This document shows positions 1-4,402 of a DNA stretch of 5,639 bases, piece by piece (the stretch's first letter is position 1; each line of letters starts with the position of its first letter). The position numbers and the translations under genes were made by a program. Source of the stretch: Cellvibrionaceae bacterium (lineage in GTDB: Bacteria; Pseudomonadota; Gammaproteobacteria; Pseudomonadales; Cellvibrionaceae); contig JAUVQU010000157.1 in the NCBI GenBank assembly GCA_030597965.1, positions 1 to 5,639 on the forward strand, written 5' to 3'. Under the pieces are notes generated by a model that was given only the letters and a program-made list of their open reading frames with translations, made no database searches and was not told where the DNA came from.

Positions 1-185
1 CTAAGCCAGGGACAAAACTCAATTAACTGATCCGTCTCAGGGTTCATCCAGATATTGCCATCGCGTACGTATTCGAATATCTCAGGATTAAACAACTCCC
101 AGCCTTCTATATCAGCGTCGGACGCCGAAAGGCCACCACTTCCATACTTGGTGCAGCATTTGCCGCAGGAGTTACAGGGTTTCAT
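1..185 (-). CDS. YkgJ-family CxxCxxCC cysteine-cluster protein, 5' part only
   Basis: The ATG at 185-183 opens a frame that stays open to the left edge, so only about 61 N-terminal residues are visible and the C-terminus lies outside the window. The protein begins MKPCNSCGKCCTKYG. Cys4, Cys7, Cys10 and Cys11 form the CxxCGKCC signature of the YkgJ / putative zinc- or iron-chelating family, and a later Phe-Cys-Pro-Trp-Leu stretch is also usual in these proteins. Members are small cytosolic proteins thought to bind metal through clustered cysteines; the substrate or partner is generally unknown. No strong Shine-Dalgarno is seen before the ATG, but the CxxC motif starts three residues after it, which fits the family. 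It lies downstream of prpE on the same strand and is separated from it by a strong terminator, so it is probably transcribed on its own. Confidence 0.8.
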   Translation of the reverse strand, partial: MKPCNSCGKCCTKYGSGGLSASDADIEGWELFNPEIFEYVRDGNIWMNPETDQLIEFCPWL

Positions 186-209
186 TGCACAAACAACTTA
201 ATCATCATT

Positions 210-261
210 TGGCCGATGCGTAGCCTCATAAAACAAATGAGTCAAAGGGGCATATCGGCCA
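210..261. repeat. Nested inverted repeat upstream of the partial YkgJ gene
   Basis: Outer 8-bp arms TGGCCGAT (210-217) and ATCGGCCA (254-261) are perfect inverse complements. Between them sit inner 5-bp arms CTCAT (225-229) and ATGAG (237-241). A TTGACT hexamer, a possible -35 element for the minus-strand gene starting at 185, lies at 245-240 inside the structure, but no good -10 follows it. It may be an operator or a leader fold; an operator role is inference only. Confidence 0.4.
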
Positions 262-270
262 TGCACCATC

Positions 271-312
271 AAAAAAGCTAACCCGTTCGCCAGCGAAGCT
301 GGCGAACGGGTT
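271..312 (-). terminator. Intrinsic terminator of prpE
   Basis: A perfect 15-bp GC-rich stem (280-294 with 298-312) closes on a three-base loop. Reading the minus strand it is followed by AGC and then six T residues (276-271). It begins ten bases beyond the prpE stop codon, so it is the natural rho-independent end of that transcript. The plus strand has only a short interrupted T run after the stem (GTTTTC), so termination in that direction would be weaker. Confidence 0.92.
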
Positions 313-322
313 GTTTTCTCAA

Positions 323-2197
323 CTATTTACCCAGCACGGCTGCAATCTCATCCAGACTTGCCGGGTCATCGATGGTTGATGGCACCACGTAGGGTTCGCC
401 ATCGGCAATGTTGCGGATGATTTTACGCAGGATTTTACCGCTACGGGTTTTTGGTAAGCGCTGTACGACTCGGGCGTCTTTGAAGCTGGCGACCGCACCG
501 ATTTTTTCGCGCATGCTGGCGATTAACTCGACTTGCAGTTGAGCTTCGTCTATTTCAACACCGTCTTTTAGCAGTACTAAGCCCAGAGGGGTTTGACCCT
601 TCAAACCACAGTTCACGCCAACAACGGCACATTCGGCTACGGCTGGGTGACCGGCGATGACCTCTTCCATTTCGCCGGTGCTTAGGCGATGTCCTGCAAC
701 GTTAATGACATCATCGGTACGCCCCATGATGAATACGTAACCATCGTCGTCGATGTAGCCGCCGTCACCACTGGTATAGTAGCCGGGGAATTGATCGAGG
801 TAGCCTTCCTTAAATCGTGGGAAATCTTCCCATACTGTGGGAAGACAGCTGGGTGGCATTGGCAGTTTAACCACTACGTTACCCTGCTCGTTTGGTCCTA
901 GCTCGTTTCCATCGTCGTCCAGGATCTGTACGTTAAAGCCGGGGCTTGGCAATGTAGATGAGCCGGCTTTAGGCTCTTTTAGTTCTACACCTTTGAGGTT
1001 GCCACAAATTGCCCAGCCGGTTTCTGTCTGCCACCAGTGGTCTATCACTGGCAAGCCGAGGAGGTCTTTTACCCAGTGGTAAGTGGGTGGGTCTAAGCGT
1101 TCACCAGCCATAAAGATAGTTTCTAGCTTTTCCAGGTTGTATGGCTTCAAACATTCTGAATCTGGATCGGTCTTTCTGATGGCACGGAAGGCAGTTGGTG
1201 CAGAGAACAAAGCTTTTACGCCGTACTCTTCACACACACGCCAGAAAGCGCCTGCGTCTGGTGTACCTACGGGCTTACCTTCAAACAATATGGTGCTTAA
1301 ACCGGTGAGCAGTGGCGCGTATACAATGTAGGAGTGCCCTACAACCCAGCCCACATCGGAGGCAGCCCAGAAGACATCGCCCGGATCCATGTCGTAAATG
1401 GCTTTCATGGAGTAGCGCATGGCGACGGCGTGGCCACCGTTGTCGCGCACTACACCCTTCGGCTTACCGGTGGTGCCTGAGGTATAAAGGATATACAGCG
1501 GGTCGGTAGCTTTAACAGACACACACTCGGTGGGTTCTGCAGCAGCGGCGACGGTTTCCCAGTCAAGGTCACGACCTTCCTGCATTTCGGCTTTGCACTC
1601 TGGGCGCTGGAAGATGATGGTGTGAGCAGGCTTAGCCTCGGCGATTTCAATGGCTTTGTTAAGCAGAGGCTTGTATTCAATGACGCGGTTTACTTCGATG
1701 CCGCAGCTGGCAGAAACAATTACTTTAGGCGCGGCATCGTCGATGCGTACAGCCAGCTCTTTGGCGGCAAAACCACCGAATACGACGGAATGCACGGCAC
1801 CTAAACGGGCAGTTGCCAACATGGCGACGGCGGCCTGTGGAATCATTGGCATATAAATAAGTACGCGATCGCCCTTGCCTACGCCCTGGGCGCGCAGTGC
1901 CCCGGCAAATTGAGCTACTTCGTCGAGCAGTTCCATGTAGGTAATGGCGCGTTTGGTGTTGGTTACCGGCGAATCGTAATAGATAGCAACCTGATCACCA
2001 CGACCTGTATTGACGTGGTAGTCCAGCGCCATATGGCAGGTGTTCATTTCTCCATCGACAAACCAGCGGTCGATACCGTTTTCATCTTTAGCCAGCATGG
2101 TCTTTGGTAACTTAAACCAATCCAGTTCCTGGGCTTTTTCGCCCCAGAAGGCTTCTGGCTGATTGATGGAGGCTTGGTATTCGGCTTGGTAACTCAT
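323..2197 (-). CDS. prpE: Propionate-CoA ligase (propionyl-CoA synthetase)
   Basis: This enzyme activates propionate (and acetate less well) with ATP and CoA through an acyl-AMP intermediate, in the cytosol, feeding the 2-methylcitrate or methylmalonyl route. The 624-aa protein aligns from end to end, as I recall it, with E. coli PrpE (628 aa). It has the ACAS N-terminal domain (SIN-PE-FW at 10-18), the nucleotide loop YTSGTTGKPKG at 238-248, WWQTETG at 388-394, the hinge segment GRTDDVINVAGHRL at 492-505, and the C-terminal PKTRSGK at 582-588. Lys588 matches the catalytic lysine that is acetylated in Acs and PrpE. Ala364 in FMAGE sits where Acs has Val and PrpE has Ala in the acyl pocket, which favours propionate over acetate. 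The frame can be extended 15 codons to a GTG at 2242, but that extension is lysine-rich and unlike the family. The ATG at 2197, with AGGG just upstream, is preferred. No prpBCD genes are adjacent; it may be transcribed alone. Confidence 0.93.
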   Translation of the reverse strand: MSYQAEYQASINQPEAFWGEKAQELDWFKLPKTMLAKDENGIDRWFVDGEMNTCHMALDYHVNTGRGDQVAIYYDSPVTNTKRAITYMELLDEVAQFAGALRAQGVGKGDRVLIYMPMIPQAAVAMLATARLGAVHSVVFGGFAAKELAVRIDDAAPKVIVSASCGIEVNRVIEYKPLLNKAIEIAEAKPAHTIIFQRPECKAEMQEGRDLDWETVAAAAEPTECVSVKATDPLYILYTSGTTGKPKGVVRDNGGHAVAMRYSMKAIYDMDPGDVFWAASDVGWVVGHSYIVYAPLLTGLSTILFEGKPVGTPDAGAFWRVCEEYGVKALFSAPTAFRAIRKTDPDSECLKPYNLEKLETIFMAGERLDPPTYHWVKDLLGLPVIDHWWQTETGWAICGNLKGVELKEPKAGSSTLPSPGFNVQILDDDGNELGPNEQGNVVVKLPMPPSCLPTVWEDFPRFKEGYLDQFPGYYTSGDGGYIDDDGYVFIMGRTDDVINVAGHRLSTGEMEEVIAGHPAVAECAVVGVNCGLKGQTPLGLVLLKDGVEIDEAQLQVELIASMREKIGAVASFKDARVVQRLPKTRSGKILRKIIRNIADGEPYVVPSTIDDPASLDEIAAVLGK

Positions 2198-2264
2198 AAT
2201 CCCTGATTCTCTTGATTTGTCTTTTTTCTTCTCGTCGCACACAGGTGTGACTGGACGGGCGGCT

Positions 2265-2292
2265 ATTTTATAGTTTCTATCGATAATGAAAA
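2265..2292 (-). promoter_or_regulatory. Possible sigma-70 promoter of prpE
   Basis: On the minus strand TTTTCA (2292-2287) and TAAAAT (2270-2265) are separated by 16 bases, giving 4/6 and 5/6 matches to the -35 and -10 consensus. Transcription would begin near 2258, leaving a leader of about 60 bases before the ATG at 2197. I see no sigma-54 -24/-12 pair here, although enterobacterial prp operons use sigma-54 and PrpR. Confidence 0.35.
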
Positions 2293-2372
2293 GCGATCAA
2301 TCCAACTATGGTCGATATTAGTGAGGCTTTTATTGATTTGGATGGGATTTAGGTGAATTAGAGGTGTTTTGT

Positions 2373-2636
2373 CTACTTTAATGGATGGGTATCGTGTTCT
2401 AAAAATCGCAAGACCTGTGAGGCTTCCTGTTGATCACTGCCACAGGCCCATTGGACGGGCTTAAAATCACCACAGAATCGTGGGTAATTGGATTGTCCCC
2501 AGATGTTGCAGGTGTAATCGTCGAGGTTCAGGTTAGCGCACGGCTCCCCTGCCTTTTTGCCGTTGGGCATATTAGGTATGGCCTGGGAGATTGAGGGTTC
2601 TATGCAGCACATGCCGCAATTTTTCCTGCATTTCAT
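2373..2636 (-). CDS. ykgJ: YkgJ-like cysteine-cluster protein (87 aa)
   Basis: This small soluble protein begins MKCRKNCGMCCIEPSIS and continues with PNMPNGKKAGEPC. It resembles E. coli YkgJ almost throughout, judged from memory. Cysteines 3, 7, 10 and 11 make the CxxxCxxCC cluster, and Cys33, Cys43, Cys55 and Cys65 are spaced as expected for the family. The family is annotated as putative zinc- or iron-chelating; the real role is not known. The ATG at 2636 is preceded by AAAGGTG nine bases upstream, a good ribosome binding site. The frame extends 11 codons to a TTG at 2669, but that extension lacks family similarity. It lies 175 bases upstream of prpE on the same strand with no terminator seen between, so some read-through into prpE is possible. 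Confidence 0.88.
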   Translation of the reverse strand: MKCRKNCGMCCIEPSISQAIPNMPNGKKAGEPCANLNLDDYTCNIWGQSNYPRFCGDFKPVQWACGSDQQEASQVLRFLEHDTHPLK

Positions 2637-2687
2637 ATGGTAGGACACCTTTAATAACAGTCTCAGCAAAGTAGACAGATCACGGCG

Positions 2688-2716
2688 TTAATTCACCTTG
2701 AGGACAAGCTCCTACA
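2688..2716 (-). repeat. REP-like element 1
   Basis: Read on the minus strand it starts TGTAGGAGCTTG and ends near AATTAA. A short hairpin is formed by CTTG (2697-2700) and CAAG (2705-2708). The TGTAGGAG edge is shared with elements 3, 4 and 5 of the same cluster, which supports a dispersed family. Confidence 0.6.
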
Positions 2717-2734
2717 GTAACACCAAACCATAGG

Positions 2735-2748
2735 CTATCGACCGATAG
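2735..2748. repeat. Short palindrome CTATCG-AC-CGATAG
   Basis: Perfect 6-bp arms flank a two-base centre. It lies within the REP-like cluster but lacks the TGTAGG edge, so its membership of the same family is uncertain. Confidence 0.45.
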
Positions 2749-2807
2749 GCCGGCCTTCTTATTTGCAGCTCGAGGTCGTGGATATCATCTCGCCATGTCG
2801 GTCTTAA

Positions 2808-2828
2808 TGTAGGATCGAATTCATTCGA
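2808..2828 (+). repeat. REP-like element 3
   Basis: TGTAGGA is followed at once by the perfect palindrome TCGAAT-TC-ATTCGA (2815-2828). This edge-plus-hairpin layout is typical of the repetitive extragenic palindromes seen in Pseudomonas-like gammaproteobacteria. Confidence 0.65.
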
Positions 2829-2917
2829 CCCTTGATTAGATGCAAATGATGAGATGCAAAAAATCCGTCTTTATTGGTTTGTAAAGTAGGCTTCTTGTTT
2901 GAGATATTATGGGTCTT

Positions 2918-2944
2918 TGTAGGAGTTCCCTTAAGATGTCCTAC
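2918..2944 (+). repeat. REP-like element 4
   Basis: A TGTAGGAG edge starts the element, and GTAGGA (2919-2924) pairs with TCCTAC (2939-2944) across 14 bases. The inner part is not strongly palindromic, so this may be a degenerate copy. Confidence 0.5.
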
Positions 2945-2990
2945 TTTTGGTGCCGTGCAAGCGAACACTATCCCAAACCAGCTAACCCTT

Positions 2991-3017
2991 GGTTCGCCAG
3001 CTGGGCTAGCTCCTACA
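2991..3017 (-). repeat. REP-like element 5
   Basis: On the minus strand TGTAGGA is followed by GCTAGC-CCA-GCTGGC, a 6-bp stem with one G-T wobble, and ends GAACC. Its GTTCGCCAGC stretch (2992-3001) is identical to one arm of the prpE terminator (285-294). Confidence 0.65.
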
Positions 3018-3037
3018 TTAGTCACTGACAAGGTCTT

Positions 3038-3060
3038 GTCGGGCTGAAGCCCGACCTACA
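3038..3060 (-). repeat. REP-like element 6
   Basis: The perfect 8-bp stem GTCGGGCT-GA-AGCCCGAC (3038-3055) is followed by CTACA, so the minus strand reads TGTAGGTCGGGCTTC. This is a well-known form of gammaproteobacterial extragenic palindrome. It lies about 100 bases before the tRNA promoter. Confidence 0.7.
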
Positions 3061-3155
3061 TGGGTGGTATCTAGCAACCCTTTACCATTCTTCCATGTAA
3101 TTTGACTTAGTTTTCGATAAGTCTTTGAGAAACATTGAAAAAGCACGATTTATCG

Positions 3156-3184
3156 TTGACGGCTCACACCTCAATCAGTAATAT
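3156..3184 (+). promoter_or_regulatory. Probable promoter of the tRNA-Pro gene
   Basis: TTGACG (3156-3161, 5/6 to the -35 consensus) and TAATAT (3179-3184, 4/6 to the -10) are 17 bases apart. A GC-rich stretch, CCGCACCC, follows the -10 box and resembles the discriminator of stringently controlled tRNA and rRNA promoters. The start would be near 3191, giving a 5' leader of about 54 bases that includes a small hairpin, TATCT-TGCG-AGATA (3216-3229). Confidence 0.45.
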
Positions 3185-3244
3185 CCGCACCCACTGAATG
3201 GCACGATTTTTCCCTTATCTTGCGAGATAGCCATGACAGTTTGT

Positions 3245-3321
<77 letters not shown>

Positions 3322-3341
3322 TATTTAGGCTTAGGCCTAAT

Positions 3342-3382
3342 AAAAAAGCCCGCAATCTTTTAATAGAGATGCGGGCTTTTTT
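3342..3382 (+). terminator. Bidirectional intrinsic terminator
   Basis: A7-bp GC-rich stem, GCCCGCA (3348-3354) with TGCGGGC (3370-3376), can extend by TCT/AGA past one bulged base. Six A residues precede it and six T residues follow, so either strand gives a stem plus T tract. It ends the tRNA-Pro transcript and also faces the minus-strand cytochrome remnant whose stop codon is at 3407. Confidence 0.92.
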
Positions 3383-3406
3383 ATGCCTCTTTAGTTCAGA
3401 TGGAAG

Positions 3407-3714
3407 CTATTCTATCTCCTCTGATTCCATTCTTTGCCTGTAGATCTTCTCAAGCTTGTAAAGATCCTGCTGCAGCTCAAAGAAACCGTGCCAGTGAGCG
3501 TAATCCACCGCACCCATCATGGCACCCTGACGCGCCCTGCGGCCCAGATGGTGCCAGAGGTAATAACAGGTAATCTGGGATTCATCCTCCCATGGATTCG
3601 ATGCAAGCAACCCCTTCTCTTTCAGCTCATTAAGCATTTTAGCGGCTGGCTTGAATAGCCTTCGCTGTAGAGCACAACAGCCTTATCGCCCTGGCTTAAA
3701 AAACCCTTGAGGTG
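3407..3714 (-). pseudogene. C-terminal remnant of an HAO-like multihaem cytochrome c, frameshifted
   Basis: From the ATG at 3637 the frame encodes 76 aa, but no ribosome binding site precedes it and the likeness to a known protein begins earlier. The block LWHH-GRRARQGAMMGA-DYAHWHGFFEL (residues 27-55) recalls the C-terminal end of octahaem cytochromes of the hydroxylamine-oxidoreductase type, which are periplasmic redox enzymes. No CxxCH haem motif is left, so the whole haem domain is missing. Upstream of the ATG the same frame reads LFKPAAK. The neighbouring frame, from 3714 to about 3655, reads GDKAVVLYSEGY. Adding one T near 3654 joins them as SEGYFKPAAKMLNEL, which looks like one continuous ancestral sequence, so a one-base deletion is likely. 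The family match is from memory and could be wrong; the broken state is better supported. Confidence 0.55.
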
Positions 3715-3942
3715 TTATTTCTTATCGATCGAGGCCTCAAGAAGCTGGCTGAACTCTCCATAGGCCTTGGCGCGCTCTGCTACGCTCAGATCATCGTAGT
3801 ATTCAATGATCAGGTCATGGGCATCGGTCGGCAATTTCTCGCCTTCCGGTGTTTGTATTCTGCGGTGGCACATGCCAGCCATATAAGCGCCACGCAATCT
3901 TGCGCGCAGTGCTTCATCTTGCTCCTCACGAAATAAGCTCAT
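3715..3942 (-). CDS. Hypothetical protein, 75 aa
   Basis: I do not recognise this protein. The ATG at 3942 follows AAGGA with six bases between, a strong ribosome binding site, so translation is credible. An in-frame TTG at 3996 is less likely to be the start. The product begins MSLFREEQDEALRARL. It is charged and mostly helical in character, has two Tyr-rich segments (EYYDD, AKAYGEF) and one Met-Cys-His-Arg-Arg stretch near residue 24, and shows no signal peptide or membrane segment. The single Cys-His is not a CxxCH haem site. It sits between the truncated gene ending at 4000 (57 bases upstream) and the cytochrome remnant, all on one strand, so the three may once have formed an operon. The stop codon TAA abuts the remnant in the same frame. 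Confidence 0.6.
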   Translation of the reverse strand: MSLFREEQDEALRARLRGAYMAGMCHRRIQTPEGEKLPTDAHDLIIEYYDDLSVAERAKAYGEFSQLLEASIDKK

Positions 3943-3999
3943 ATGTCTTCCTTTTTCAGCGTCAGCCCCGGAGTGTCGGCACTGATGTAATTTCAATTT

Positions 4000-4189
4000 T
4001 TACTCCGGAGACAATACCAGCTCCTGCGAACCGTTAATTGATGCGAGACAAGTGGCAGGTGATTTCGGCACGTAAATATTTTTCTTATCGGATAGAGCCT
4101 CCAGTCCTTTTTTGAGATGGGGATTAAAGCTCGTCCCCATAAAAACAATGAGGTAGTCACAGCGAGTGACTGCTGTTTTGTTTAAAAAC
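4000..4189 (-). pseudogene. 3' fragment of a gene truncated at the element boundary
   Basis: The minus-strand frame ending in TAA at 4002-4000 is open back to 4251, but only the part after about 4175 looks like protein: TAVTRCDYLIVFMGTSFNPH, then LKKGLEALSDKKNIYVPKSP, ending ELVLSPE. An ATG at 4140 would give 46 aa but has no ribosome binding site, and the protein-like sequence runs through it, so this is better read as a C-terminus without its beginning. The pattern Cys-Asp-Tyr-hydrophobic strand, then a helix, then an Ile-Tyr-Val-Pro strand is that of a Rossmann-like C-terminal half. It faintly recalls DUF2325 proteins, but that is a weak guess. The likely coding part stops at two tandem 14-bp repeats at 4176-4203, which suggests that insertion of the neighbouring element removed the 5' portion. 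Confidence 0.4.
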
Positions 4190-4203
4190 TTTTGTTTAAA
4201 AAC
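4176..4203 (+). repeat. Perfect tandem 14-bp repeat, candidate attachment or arm site
   Basis: Two exact adjoining copies of TTTTGTTTAAAAAC occupy 4176-4189 and 4190-4203. They lie where the truncated host gene stops making sense and where the sequence turns AT-rich, about 200 bases before the integrase start. They could be integrase arm-type sites or part of the att core; the role is inference. Confidence 0.55.
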
Positions 4204-4220
4204 ACAGACTGGCCTAGACT

Positions 4221-4260
4221 TGATAATAGGACAAACGGATACATAATCCGTTTATTATCA
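4221..4260. repeat. Interrupted palindrome upstream of the integrase
   Basis: Inner arms AAACGGAT (4233-4240) and ATCCGTTT (4246-4253) enclose five bases. Outer arms TGATAAT (4221-4227) and ATTATCA (4254-4260) are also complementary, with five extra bases on the left side only. It may be a binding site for a regulator or excisionase, or a cruciform; it is not followed by a T tract, so it is not an intrinsic terminator. Confidence 0.65.
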
Positions 4261-4296
4261 AATAATGACCCCCTTCCCTATAGAATAATATATAGA

Positions 4297-4323
4297 TATA
4301 ACTATATATATCATATAGTTATA
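4297..4323. repeat. 11-bp palindrome TATAACTATAT / ATATAGTTATA
   Basis: Perfect 11-bp arms at 4297-4307 and 4313-4323 flank a five-base centre. It is wholly A/T apart from one base pair in each arm and the C of the centre. It lies 80 bases before the integrase start and could be an operator controlling it. Confidence 0.6.
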
Positions 4324-4368
4324 GGTCTAACTTAAAGTTTATTGATATTTTATAGTATTTGTATAAAA

Positions 4369-4388
4369 TGGACTTAAATTGGACTTAA
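4369..4388 (+). repeat. Direct repeat TGGACTTAA, 11-base period
   Basis: Two exact 9-base copies (4369-4377 and 4380-4388) are spaced one helical turn apart, 14 bases before the integrase ATG. A looser ACTTAAA copy is at 4330. One-turn spacing suggests cooperative protein binding, possibly integrase autoregulation. Confidence 0.5.
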
Positions 4389-4402
4389 GAAAATAAATTG
4401 AA

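Larger units (their letters stand above)
2637..3155. other. Gene-free intergenic stretch with REP-like repeats
   Basis: I see no credible coding region in this stretch on either strand. It is filled by short palindromes listed separately, most of them bearing a TGTAGG or CCTACA edge. A 75-codon frame on the minus strand across 2804-3031 is made largely of repeat sequence and has no ribosome binding site or family resemblance, so it is left out. The first bases (2637-2660) contain the ribosome binding site of the ykgJ-like gene. Confidence 0.75.
4204..4402. other. AT-rich leader between putative att boundary and integrase
   Basis: No gene is seen here. The sequence is markedly AT-rich compared with its neighbours. 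It holds two palindromes and one pair of direct repeats, listed separately, and several TATA-like hexamers. TTGATA at 4342 and TATAAA at 4362 are only 14 bases apart, too close for a confident sigma-70 call. This density of symmetrical sites is usual for the regulatory and attachment region next to an integrase gene. Confidence 0.55.

Noticed and set aside
689..2110. Several plus-strand open frames of 60-82 codons, plus a 76-codon minus-strand frame
   Set aside because: All lie within prpE, either antisense or in another frame, and none has a ribosome binding site or protein-family features.
2198..2242. Upstream GTG start for prpE adding 15 residues
   Set aside because: The added segment is lysine-rich and absent from PrpE proteins, whereas the ATG at 2197 places the SIN-PE-FW motif at the usual distance from the start.
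2804..3031. 75-codon open frame on the minus strand
   Set aside because: It runs through three REP-like elements (TGTAGGAG edges translate as part of it), has no ribosome binding site or recognisable family, and is typical of spurious gene calls over repeats.
3200..3216. Sigma-54-like promoter, TGGCACG before the tRNA
   Set aside because: The -24 half is good, but the expected GC of the -12 half is missing (TTCC instead of TTGC), and a sigma-70 type promoter fits better upstream.
3962..4033. 23-codon open stretch ending VKIEITSVPTLRG before the 75-aa gene
   Set aside because: It is short, overlaps the better-looking frame ending at 4000, and is stopped at once upstream, so it is probably an out-of-frame shadow.
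4176..4388. CRISPR-like array
   Set aside because: The repeats are only 9-14 bases, occur as single pairs and have no regular unique spacers.
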